DNA from: Diplodia intermedia
Taxonomy: Eukaryota; Ascomycota; Dothideomycetes; Botryosphaeriales; Botryosphaeriaceae
Direction of reading: 5' to 3'
Length of the DNA: 64,000 bases
Assembly: GCA_021495925.1 (NCBI GenBank)
Contig: JAKEKT010000119.1
Span: 1-64,000, forward strand
The position numbers were made by a program, and so were the translations under genes. Below are positions 35,916 through 46,066 of the stretch, piece by piece; position 1 is the first letter of the stretch, and every line of letters begins with the position of its first letter. The notes under the pieces were generated by a model. That model worked only from the letters and a program-made list of their open reading frames with translations. It searched no databases and was not told the origin of the DNA.

Positions 35916-38443
35916 ATGGCCAGCTCCAAGCCGGCGCCGCCCAGGCGGACCCGTATCAGCCCAGCCAAAGCCCGCACGGCCTGTGTCACCTGCAGGTAAG
36001 AAAGCTCCGGACTCGTCATCAACGAACCTGGATCATGCCTGGTGAGGTAACTGATCGTGGCCAAGAAACCGGGGCGTTAAGTGCGACGAGCAGCGGCCAG
36101 AGTGCGAAAGGTAAGGCTAGTTCTCCTCGGCTGCAGCATGGACGCCAGAAACACAAAAGCCTCAGTGGAGCCCCGAAACCGCTTCTCCACCTCCTGTTCC
36201 CCAATCTCCAGATTGTCCGCCTGACAGCCCGATCCTTTTCTCTCCACAGATGCATCAGCAGTGGTCGGATATGCTTTGGCTATGCAGCTCCCTCTCCGGC
36301 AGCAAGCGAGGGGCTGGTTGCTTCGCCGGAGCGGCCGGCTAGCGCAACTTTCGAGCCCATCTCACGACAGCTCTTCGCCTCTGGTGGTACTCCCCAAGAG
36401 CGGCGAGCTCTCGACTTCTTCTTCGTGCGAACGGCACCGCAGCTTTCGGGGCACTTCGATGCGAGCTTCTGGGGCCGGCTTGTGCCACAGTTAGGGCGGT
36501 GCGAGCCGGCCATCCAGCATGCCATCATGGCCGTCAGCTCGGCTCACGAGCAGTTGGAGGTGGAGGCTCGGGGGGTGGAGGTGTCGGATGGCTCTCGCGA
36601 GCGGTTTACGCTACGGCAGTATAACAAAGCCATTGCTCGCCTATCCGAGCAAGCATATGGCGCACCCCAGCCGAGCCGCACGCTACTGCTGACGTGCGTC
36701 CTCTTCGTGTGTCTAGAATTCCTGCGCGGCGACACCAACATGGCCATGACCCATACGCTCAATGGCCTCAACATCCTAAGCACCTGGCAGGCTGACGTCG
36801 CAAAGCAGAAGCTCAAGGGCTACTCAGACTACCAGAAGAAGGAGGAAGAGTTTGTCAATGACAACCTGACCCCCATCTTCTGCAGGCTCAGCGTTATCTC
36901 AACCCTGTTGGGGAAACCAACCCCCATTGTCCGCGCAAAACCACCCACAATGGACGGCAGCGAACCCCCCTCCCTGCCAGGCGGGTTTTCGTTCCGGACG
37001 CTGAGTGAGGCGAGGGATGCACTCATCGATATTCAGAATTCGGGACTGCGTTTCATGTGGGCCACCATGGAAAAGAAGTATCAGGGGGCCATTGCAACGA
37101 CCGAGATACTCGAGCAAGTCCGGCTGGAGATGAGGCTCGCCGAATGGCATCGTGCACTGGATGACTTCGAGGGGCATCTTGCGCGCCGACCGAAAAATCC
37201 GATGACCCAACACGAAGAGGACAGCCTGATCATCCTGCGTCTGCTCTACTACGTCGCGCACATATGGCTGTCCAGCTGTCTCTCCTTGAAGGAGACTGCC
37301 TTCGACGCCTTCATCTCCGAGTTCCAGCAGATTAACGCTCTCTCCGGTAGCCTCTTGTCGCGGCGTGGATCGCATGCGCCGTCATCGTCAGCCTCATACT
37401 CCACCCCGTCCTCATCCTCCTCCCCCGCTCCCGGGGCTCCCTCCGGAACCTTCTCCTTCGACGCGGAGCTCGTCGGCCCTTTGTACTTCACCGCCATAAA
37501 ATGCCGCGATCCTGCCATCCGACGCCAGACGCTTGCGCTGCTGGACCAGTGCAACAAGCGCGAGGGCGCAATTGACTCACGCCGCGCCAGCCAGCTGGCG
37601 GCCGCCATTATGCAAATCGAAGAAGCCGGTATGCAGCTCGCAGCCCAGTTCGGAGTCGCCACCGCATCCCCAACAGACACAGCAGCAGCACCTCAGCCAC
37701 CGTCGTCCCACGATAACACCGCTTCACCCTCGTCGTCGTCGTCGTCGCGTCTCGATACCGCCGCCATGTTCTCCCCGCTGCCGGCAGCGGAGGAAAACAC
37801 GACACACCACCACCTCCATCGCCCTCATCACCAACAGCAACAACAACAACAATACCCTTACCACAATCAACACCAACATCAACAAAACCAATTCCGTCAC
37901 AACATGTTGCCTCCCGAACACACCCGCATCACCCACGTCGTCGGCCTACCCACAACCCCAAGCGGCAGCGGCAGTGGTGCCACCATGCCACCGTCCGTCA
38001 GCCCACACCAATCCGTCGCCGATACGGCCGCCCGCTTGCCGTCCGAAGGAAATCGCATCATGGCGTACTACGAGCCGGGCGTGCAGGCAGCGCACGGCTC
38101 TTCCTCGGGCGGGTCGGGCGGGTTGGCGTTTCGGACGATGGGGGTGGGCGGTGCCACCGGGACAGGAAGGGGCTATGGGAATGAGGGTTGGGGGAGGGAT
38201 AGCGGTGGTGGTGATGGTGGTGGTGGTTGTGGTGATGGCGGTGGCGCCGGCGGTGAGAGGAGAGGACGTGGTCATGGCCAATATGATCATAGTCAGGGGC
38301 GCCAAGGTCAGGGACAGGGGCACGAACAAGGACAGGGGCAAGGCCAGGCGCCGCCGGAGCAAGGCGAGTGGTGGCCGCAGCAGCAGCAGCAGCAGCCTCC
38401 TTATCACCCACATCACCCTCACGACCGGCGTTTTTATGGATAG
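35916..38443 (+). CDS. Zn2Cys6 fungal transcription factor
   Basis: This is a nuclear DNA-binding regulator with unknown targets. Three exons are read: 35916-35995, 36066-36110 and 36250-38443, giving 772 residues. The zinc cluster is spread over all three exons and is perfect: C23-x2-C26-x6-C33-x6-C40-x2-C43-x6-C50. Basic residues precede it (PPRRTRISPAKAR). The middle (ERRALDFFFVRTAPQLSGHF, AIQHAIMAVSSAHEQ, LLLTCVLFVCLEFLRGD) matches the fungal-specific regulatory domain seen in many such factors. The last 250 residues are low complexity: Ser-rich, His/Gln-rich (HHQQQQQQQYPYHNQHQHQQ), then Gly-rich and Gly-Gln-rich. The first intron uses an AAG acceptor with a CTGAT branch site. No metabolic cluster adjoins it, so no pathway can be assigned. 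Confidence 0.9.
37838..38405 (+). repeat. Low-complexity coding repeats (Gln/His, Gly, Gly-Gln)
   Basis: CAA runs near 37838-37852, GGT/GGC-rich runs at about 38199-38250, a GGGCA(A/G)GG-type run at about 38300-38345 and CAG runs at 38379-38396 lie inside the Zn2Cys6 reading frame. They encode homopolymer-like activation or condensation-prone segments and are likely to vary in length between strains. Confidence 0.75.
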
Positions 38444-39921
38444 ACGACAAGGTGGGAACACCCTCGTCATGTCTATCGAAGCGGCGGTTTCGATACTTTT
38501 TGGCCTTTCGCCGCTTCGCTGCCCCTGGACTGGGTCTTGATGTGGATACGGCATTTTCCTTGCGAGGCGCTGCGTCGATAGGTATAGGGGAGTGAGGAGG
38601 GGAGGGCTGCACGGGTTGAGGGACACTTTCGATACCGTCATGCGGGTGCTGGAGTGTTTAAACTCTCCTACATTCTTATGTTCCTAATATTGGTTGGGAA
38701 TGGATATTTCTTTGCACCAAAACCTCTCTTTCTAACGGTGATCTTGAATGCGAGCTGTGGTTCGCAATCTGGAGTCCTTTGAATGGGATGCGTATACTCG
38801 TCACCCAAGCCACCGCAGCAGAGATGTCTCCCACCTGCATCACCTTCTCATAGGACCCCCCATAGAAGGATTAACTACCTTGTGCATGGCAATGTATAAC
38901 GAAGGCTCTCCAATACTACGAACCTTTACCATTCGTCAAGTAATAGGATTGACCGCTGCCGTTTTATTTGTTTTATTTCTTTTTTTCTCCAAACGCCATG
39001 TTTCACCCCCTGCTTTTTCTTCGTCTACTCACACCACCACTGCGTGATGCTCCTTCGCCTCCGTAAGCGCTTATTCGTGTATACAAGCGTGGTCGATTTA
39101 AGCGGCAGCAGCGGCAATCTCCTCCACACTCGCCGCCACCGCGATGGGCGGAAAGCTACAAAAAAGGTAGACGGCAGCAAAGCGATATCGTTCCCGGCAC
39201 AACATGTTTGCACCCCACTAAAGCCGGTCCTGGATCGATGAAAGATAAACTTCTCGCAACACATGCCAGAACATGGCTGCCATTTTCCGGACTCGATAGG
39301 CTGCGGTTCCCCGAGGGAAGGAGGTCCGAGCGGGGTTTTCTTTTTCGTGCAACACAAGCTCCCGATGGATATAGTACATGTCAACCGGGGGAAGCGAAGA
39401 TGGGGAAAACAGGTAAATCGATTTGATGCTCGTATAAATAGAACGACTAGACGGGGATGGGAAAGGTCTGGTATAGCGCCCAACGCAATCGCTTTTTTGC
39501 AGCGGCCACGTCATGCGGCGAATAGACAGGCCCATAATCCGGGATCGCCTTCCAGGATGTGACCATTGGCTCTTGTTGTCATGGCAGAAGAACTCCAATG
39601 TGCTCGTTGAAGAGGTTCAAAATATTCCGAGAGGGCTGTGGTTGATTTTTATATTCGTGCATGGCCCCGCCAAAAGGGAACAGCCGCAACGGCGCCGTGT
39701 GTCTCGAGTCGGTCACAGGCTCGAAAGAAGCGATCGAAGAAAACCAAGGGTGGGGTTTCGAGGCCGTGGCCACGGTCGAAGCGGTTCAGCTTTACTTCGT
39801 CGTTGCCCATGCCATTCAGCCCTCGCAAGACACCGTCCATGGTTCGTGGCGGGATATCGCCCGCCGGTTTTTTTTTTTTTTTGGTCATTCTCTTATTGTT
39901 TGAGCTTCTGATATCTCTATA
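38444..39921. other. Intergenic between Zn2Cys6 gene and F-box gene
   Basis: About 1.5 kb between two convergent genes. Overlapping ORFs at 39025-39911 on both strands show no family features. A poly-T run of about 14 bases lies near 39869-39882, close to the 3' end of the minus-strand F-box gene. Nothing else is supported. Confidence 0.45.
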
Positions 39922-40725
39922 TTAGCTCTGCGTATGGTAGCTGCGGATCTTCTGGATATGGTGGATCTCGTTTTTCATGAACTCGATCCATGATGCGTAC
40001 TGAGACCGCTGCCAGATCATTGGCATGCGATTTGGGCGTGTGAAATACTCGTATTGCACGCTGCCATTCCACGGCTGGCCATTGGCTATGATGAGGGTTA
40101 CATAGCTAATTCCCGCATAGAGGCCAGATAGGGACCTGAGGTAGGGATCGTGCTGGATCTTGAGGGTGTTTACTTTGAAACGGCCGTAGTCCGAATTGAT
40201 TGGCCACTGGTGAGAGCCCTCCTGGATGCCATGCTGGAGTAGGAATTTGCGGTCAACGAACAGGTCTGCTTCGCCAATGGGATAACTCTCTGGTCTTCTG
40301 AAACGTATAAATTCGGGTATCGTCCGCACGCCATGAGCGGGCTGGAGTGGCAGGATCGCTCCGTCCAGCCCCGGCCACAGATACCCGAACGCCGCCTTTG
40401 CCGGCCACTCGCGGATCCACATGTCGAACGCTTCCGGTAGGGGTTTGTCTGACAGACGCTCGAGGTAATGACTGCGGTCGAGCGGTTTCAGCAGTGGGAT
40501 TACGGTCTCTCGGGATGCGCGGAAAGACTTGGACTTGAGGCAGAAGTCGTAGAGGTCCAGGAGCTTCCGGCGCGTGGGATTGATGCGGACGTGCGGGCTT
40601 TGCATCACAAGAGCCCGCCAGGATTTCGAGAGTGATCGCACCTTGATGAGGCCCTTGAGGTCGCATAGCTCAACAATGCTCAATCTGAGCTCGGTTGGGA
40701 GTTCGTCGAGCATATGGGGAGGCAT
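39922..40725 (-). CDS. F-box domain protein
   Basis: A single exon of 267 residues starts at the ATG at 40725. Residues 1-50 form an F-box (LDELPTELRLSIVELCDLKG, then VRSLSKSWRALVMQSPH), which in other proteins binds Skp1 in SCF ligases. The rest has no repeats such as WD40 or LRR. It carries a compact stretch with GYLWPGLDGAILPL and a C-terminal WIEFMKNEIHHIQKIR. The combination resembles small fungal F-box proteins of unknown target. It is unrelated in sequence to the F-box gene at 33.4 kb apart from the F-box. Gene boundaries are clear: no splice sites are needed and the frame is uninterrupted. Confidence 0.78.
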   Translation of the reverse strand: MPPHMLDELPTELRLSIVELCDLKGLIKVRSLSKSWRALVMQSPHVRINPTRRKLLDLYDFCLKSKSFRASRETVIPLLKPLDRSHYLERLSDKPLPEAFDMWIREWPAKAAFGYLWPGLDGAILPLQPAHGVRTIPEFIRFRRPESYPIGEADLFVDRKFLLQHGIQEGSHQWPINSDYGRFKVNTLKIQHDPYLRSLSGLYAGISYVTLIIANGQPWNGSVQYEYFTRPNRMPMIWQRSQYASWIEFMKNEIHHIQKIRSYHTQS

Positions 40726-41291
40726 GATGGAGGTATTTTATTGGTGTTTTGTTGATGAGGAAGTCTTCATTCCACGGAGTGATAGAGCTGTAAGCGGCCA
40801 TGCAGCACTTTTTATGAAAACCGAAGTTCTGACTAGCTTTTGTTCCCGTGGTTGGACGACGATCTTTTTTCCCCCTTACCAAGGGTCCCTCCACTACCAG
40901 CGCCACATCGCGTGAGCGCAAATGCCGCTCTCGCACTCAGGGTCTGTCTTCTCAAAGCCTTTCCTCAAGGTTGAGCTATCATGCATGCAGCCGAGCGAAA
41001 CACTCCAACCATTTCCCTGAATCCAAATCGAGCTGCAGCCCCTTGAAATGGTTGTAAGAAGGGGAAAGGGGAATAAAAGGTCTCTTATACACCTCACTCT
41101 ATCCTCTAAACACATTCAAAACATTACACACAAGCCTCATCTTCCCCCATCTCACTTTCCACTCTCGTTCCCCCTGGGTATCCTAAACGTGAAAGCCAAA
41201 GAGCGCAAGAAAAACAAAAGACATGACATCAGACCCGCCCAATACGTAAAACTTTTTTTTTCCCCCACTCTCCCCCCATCATGATTCCCCA
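40726..41291. other. Intergenic between two minus-strand genes
   Basis: This is the promoter region of the F-box gene (near 40726) and the 3' flank of the wall-protein gene (near 41291). The stretch 41150-41290 is strongly pyrimidine-rich on the plus strand, with T and C tracts. No coding region is supported. Confidence 0.5.
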
Positions 41292-43240
41292 TCACAAAAC
41301 CACCGCCAACGCGGCACAAACCGCCATCCCAACGAGCCCCGTCCCGAGCACCGCAACCCCCCGATCCGCCCCAACAACCGCCATCCTCCCCGCCGCGCCG
41401 GCCACGCTGCCGCTCGCCGTCGCCATCGCGCTCGCGCTCGCCGTCGCCCAGCCCACGTTCCCGCCCAACCCACTCGACGGCTCCGATGCCGCCGCCGTAC
41501 CGCCACCAGTCCCGGTCCCAGTGCCCGTCCCAGTCGCCGTCGCCGTCGACGTCGTCATCGTCGAACCCAGTTTCGAACCACCCGAACCGCCAGAAGACGC
41601 AGAAGAAGGAGAAGACGTAGAAGCCCCCAACCCCGTCGGCACGGTGATCCTCGTCCCCGCGCTCCCGGTCCCTCCGCCCGCGACGACGACGGTCGTGCCC
41701 CCCTCGGTCGCCAACCCCACGCCCGGCCCGCCCGTGCGGAACGTGTACGTCTGCCGCCCGGCCACGACGAGCTCCGTCGTCGGGCCGGTGGTGACGAGCC
41801 GCACTCCTCCTCCTTCTCCCTCTGTGATTTGGTCTGCTGCGGAGGCTTTTGTCGGTGTCGGTGCGGCGACGGTGTAAGTGGTCTGCCCGTCTGCGACGAC
41901 GATGATCTCGGCGCCGCTGTTTCCCGCGGCGGCGGCGTTGGTCGTTTGCAGGACGACGGCGGTCGTCGACGTGCCCGAGCCGAGGGTGAGCGTCGAGCCC
42001 GGGTGGAGCGTTTGGCTGCCATCGAAGACGATGGCGCCGCCGGCCTCCCCTCCTCCTCCTCCCGATCCGCCTTGAGTCGTCGGCACGGCAACGGTGGTGA
42101 TGGTGCTGCCGCCGCCGCCGCCGCCGCCACCGACGACGACGACCTGGGTCGCGCCGCTGTCGTCGTCGGTCTGCAGGATGACGGCGGTCGTGGACGACGG
42201 GCCGGAGCCGAGGACGATGGACGAGGGGTTTCCGCCGCCGCCGCCGCCGAGCGTCTGCGTGCCGATGACGATCTCGGAGGCGGAGTTGAGAGACGCGGTT
42301 ATGCCGGGGCCGACTTCGAAAGGGGAGGGAGAGTAGGAGGAGGAGGAGGCTGCGGGAGCTTCTGTCGCTTCCCCTGAAGCGGTGTTCGTCGTTGGCGATG
42401 CGGTGGCGGCCGAGCCGGGTGCTGCTGCAGTGGTCGCCGTCGCCGTCGCCGTCGCCGCGGGGAGACTGGTACTGTCTTTTATGGAGTCGGTTGGAACGGT
42501 GGTGGTGGTGCCCGCAGGCTTCTTCTCGGACGACGTCGAGCTGCTGCTCGTCGCTCCTCCTCCTCCAACCGTCGCCAGCACGAACGATCCGCCGACCTCG
42601 GTGAGGACGAGGGTCGGGCCGCCCGTCTGGCCGCCGAAGCCGAAGTCGATTCCCTGGTCGCTGACGGACACGTTGCGGCTGGCGGCCGGGGTCCCGGCGG
42701 CCGGGGTTCCCGTCATTGATGAAGATGTCGTCGTTGCGGTCGAAGGGCCGAGGTCGATGCCGATCGTCTGGGGCTCCGAATTCGTGGTCTGGGTGAAGCC
42801 CATGTCGATGCCGACGCTGGCGTCTTCGCTGCTGCTGCTGGGGAATGCGAAGGAGAGGCCCGTGGGAGTCTCGGATGATGCGGCATTGGAGGAAGTGGCA
42901 TCTCCACCGGGTAATGCGAAAGAGAGGTCCGCAGTGGTCTCGGATGCTGCGGCGCTCGAAGTGGCATCCTCACCAGGTAATGCGAAGGATAGTGCTGTAG
43001 TTGTCCCCGATGATGCAGCGCTCGAGCCGGCGTCTTCGCTGGGGAGAGCGAAGGAGAGAGCGGTAGTAGTTTCGGACGATGCGAGGTTTAGGTGAGTGTC
43101 ATTCTTGAAAGATGAAGATGTTGCTGTAAGAGGTTAGGATCGTCGCATGGTTAACATGCTGTTCGCAACGTACTTCGAGGGATGACATTGGCCTGCACGC
43201 ATGTTGCGAGTATGAGGGGGATGAATGAGGTAGTGAGCAT
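41292..43240 (-). CDS. Repeat-rich secreted, GPI-type cell wall protein
   Basis: A predicted surface protein of 632 residues in two exons (43240-43174 and 43123-41292; 50-nt intron with a CCTAACC branch site). Exon 1 encodes the signal peptide MLTTSFIPLILATCVQANV. The N-terminal part holds four copies of a roughly 22-residue unit built on ETTxxLSFALPGxDATSS. It is followed by GIDMGF, GIDLGP and GIDFGF motifs. The middle and end are Gly/Ser/Thr/Val-rich modules containing LGSG.S.TTAV.LQT and VVVA/TYTV strands. The C-terminus is a small-residue spacer followed by a hydrophobic tail (GTGLVGMAVCAALAVVL), as in GPI-attachment signals. No enzyme motif is visible. Role inferred: adhesin-like or structural mannoprotein. 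Confidence 0.72.
42812..43080 (-). repeat. Four tandem 22-residue repeats in wall protein
   Basis: Units of about 66 bases, each encoding (S/A)(S/E)(E/G)TT..LSF A(L/F)P..DA.SS.AAS, are arrayed head to tail at the start of the mature protein. The copies differ at synonymous sites, so this is an established array rather than a recent slippage product. Confidence 0.8.
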
Positions 43241-44805
43241 CGTGTTCACTTTTCATTAGGGGGTGGAAGTACAAGAGAATAGTATATAGATTTGAGGCAG
43301 CAAGCGGTACTGCTCCACCAGTTCAGAATTGCCAAAGAGAGGGGAAACTTGGTGAGCAGACGCCTGTTCGACAAGGCCCTGCATATCAGCGCGGCTACGG
43401 GTACTTGTATGTTTGCTCAGATTCTGCAGCCCATGGACATCGGGACAAGGTTCTGACTTGGTCGGCGGGCCGTAGCCGTTGTGGATCTCAAGAATAGCTC
43501 GTCATGCATGGTGACTTGCTTATACAGGAAAGCGAGCATGCGGTGTGGCCGCGCCGGCGAATGGGGTGGCCCGGAGTCTTGCTGCCGAACCCATGAAAAA
43601 GATAAAAGTAGGAAAAGTGTGATGGGGAGAAGCGCTGGTGTGGGGGAGCGGTCGGGATATGCTGCTGCGCCGCATGGTGCGGCCAATCGGACCAGTGTGA
43701 CTCCCTTCCTAAAAGGGTAAGCGGGCGCTTAAACAACCCGTCGAGCTTCTGTTCCTGGCCGATTCTAAATCGAACCACCGTCTACGCCGCAACTGCGCCG
43801 CTCGTCAACATGGCTTAACACCCGTGCATCCGCACTTCCTCTCCCCTTCAGACCGTTCCTGGCCTGATTTCTCTGCGAAATCGCTTCGGGCCTTGACTCG
43901 TACCCGTCACCGTCGACCGTCTCCACTGCTTTTCAATAGTGCGGATCAAAACGCCTCAGCAGACCCCACCGATTTCTCTTCGTATTCCGCTTTCTCCGCT
44001 TTTTTACTCTATATTCTCTCTGGAGCCTAATGCTCCTCTTCAGCTGCTTCTCCACCTTCAACTCTGGATACGCGATTGGTGGTAAAAGATATCGTCCTTC
44101 CGAGTCTCGCGCATCCTTCCTGCGAAGCAATCAGGACAGTAATGTTCAATTTTGATACCGGCATCTATGTCCTGACCTTTCCGCGACTCAGCGCCGCTTC
44201 ACCACCCACAAGAGCCCAACTTTTCTACAGACATCAGCGTTGTTGTGCTATGTTCAGCGGCATATCATACCGTACCCATCACTCTGACACCCTTTTCACG
44301 AGCTTACCGTACATCACGATCACGTATACTTTGAAACCCCAAGTGTTGTACATAGATTTTCAAGACACCACAGAACCCTATTATATGAGAATCAAAAAAG
44401 GAGTGCTGACTCTTTCCAGACATGTACATTGCCGTGTCCCAGGTAGAAGATGATGTTGGTGATGATTGAAAGCAAACACGCTGACGCGTTCGTCTATGTG
44501 TGTTTGAGGGAGCAAGGGTACGTAACATCATGCGCGTCATTTAATGTGCACGCTAGACAATTCTTCTACAGGACAGAGACCGCACACGCCCAGCGTTAAA
44601 ACTCGGAAACTCCTCAATAACCAAGGAGGCCCGGGAGCCTGGAGCGGGGGGCGCGCGCCGTCCAGAACAATGTACATGAACAAGAAAAGTAGTATCGTTG
44701 GAAGAACACCAGATCATCCCATCCGCAAAAATTCGTACATATGTTGAACGTGCCAAAGGTGGCTGGCGGGGTGGCTTTTTTTTACCATCCCAAACGCTTC
44801 GTCAT
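43241..44805. other. Intergenic, wall-protein promoter and CAP 3' flank
   Basis: About 1.6 kb. ORFs seen here (for example the plus-strand frame at 44076-44453) have no ATG or no family features. A GCGC-rich patch (GGGGGGCGCGCGCCG) lies near 44645-44660. No further gene is supported. Confidence 0.45.
43276..43290 (-). promoter_or_regulatory. TATA-like element upstream of wall protein
   Basis: On the minus strand the sequence reads ATCTATATACTATTC, about 40 bases before the ATG at 43240. The spacing is short for a TATA box plus leader, so the assignment is tentative. Confidence 0.3.
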
Positions 44806-46066
44806 TTAGATACCCAGCTCGGCATCGGTGATGCAGCTGCCATCGGTGGCGTCGGAGCTGATCTCAGCGCAGAGCGGCTTGTGGGGGCTGGAGATGAAGT
44901 TGGCGACGTTCTCGGCGTACTCAGCAAGGATGTTGCCTGGCAAACCGTTAGTAAAAAAGGCATGGCACGCATGGACAAGGCCAACATACCCCTAGAGCGG
45001 TAGTTGCAGAAGGTGATCATCTGCTGGTCGTTGCTGCACTTGGCGGTGGCGCAACCGACGGAGAACGAGGTCTTCCAGATCATCTGGGTGAAGTGGAGAA
45101 TGTTGGGGCCGTCGGTAGGAACGCTCTCAACACCCCAGTACGGGCCGAAGTCGTTGTACTCCTCGTAGTACATGTTCATGAAGAAACCGGGAGAGTTCTC
45201 CATGGTGGTGTCGTTGACCGTGCCGAGGCCAGAGGTGGTGTACTGGAACTGGCCCATGTTCTGGCCGAAGTTGTCGGTGCTATTACGAATGTCAGTATGA
45301 CCGATGCACAATGAGTTGGCTTGGTTTATGCTTACGAGGAAACGGTGTGCTCGTAGACGCAAGTGTTGGCCGAGTCCTGAGCCTTGGCCTCAAGGTCGTA
45401 GTCCCAGTACATGGAGCAGCCGTCGGTGTGGTTGGCACGGTGAGCGTTGTGGTAAGCCAACCACTTCTTCTGGACGGTGCCGGTGGGCTGAGCAGTAAGG
45501 GACGCAGTCGAGACGACCGAGGCGGTCGGGCAGAAGGCGTAGCTGCTGAAGCCGCCAGCAGCGGAAGAGGCAGCCTCAGTGGTCGACGGAGCCGGGGTGC
45601 TCGAGGTGGCAGCCTCGGTGGTCGAGGGAGCCTCATAGGTGGCCGAGGTCACAGCGGCGGAGGTGGGCACAACGTAAACGCTGGTAGCGACGCTCTCGAC
45701 GGCAGAGCTGATGCTCTCGACAACAGAGCTGACGGTCGCGGCGATGGAGCTCACGGGAGCAGGGACGACGACGGCCGGGGTGGTCTCGACGGCGGCGGCA
45801 CTGGTCTCGACGGCGGGGGCACTGGTGTACGAAGTGACTTCAACCATGGAGCTCGTAGCAGCCTCTTGGGTAACGGCGACGGTGTTGGTCACACCCGTGG
45901 TAGGGCAGGGGCCAGTAGCCGTAACATACTTTGTGACGGTCACGATGTCGAGATCGGTCACAACAGCGGGGGCAGGGGCGGACACAGCGACACCGCGCTT
46001 GTTGAGCATGGGGACGGCCAGGGCACCGGAGGCCAGCGAGGCGGCGATGAGAGCGGAGGAGCGCAT
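44806..46066 (-). CDS. Secreted CAP (SCP/PR-1) family protein
   Basis: Members of this family (yeast Pry proteins) bind sterols and fatty acids outside the cell. Three exons are read: 46066-45336, 45279-44990 and 44936-44806, for 383 residues. The start chosen (MRSSALIAASLASGALAV) gives a clean signal peptide; the frame upstream lacks an ATG. A Ser/Thr/Val/Ala-rich, probably O-glycosylated stalk spans about residues 25-200. The CAP domain follows: KKWLAYHNAHRANH, then GQNMGQF, the signature HFTQMIWKTSFSVGC and ITFCNYRSRGN. Both cavity histidines and the conserved Cys are present. A short C-terminal Cys pair (PLCAEIS, GSCITDAELGI) follows. The stalk makes a wall-associated location likely. Confidence 0.9.
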
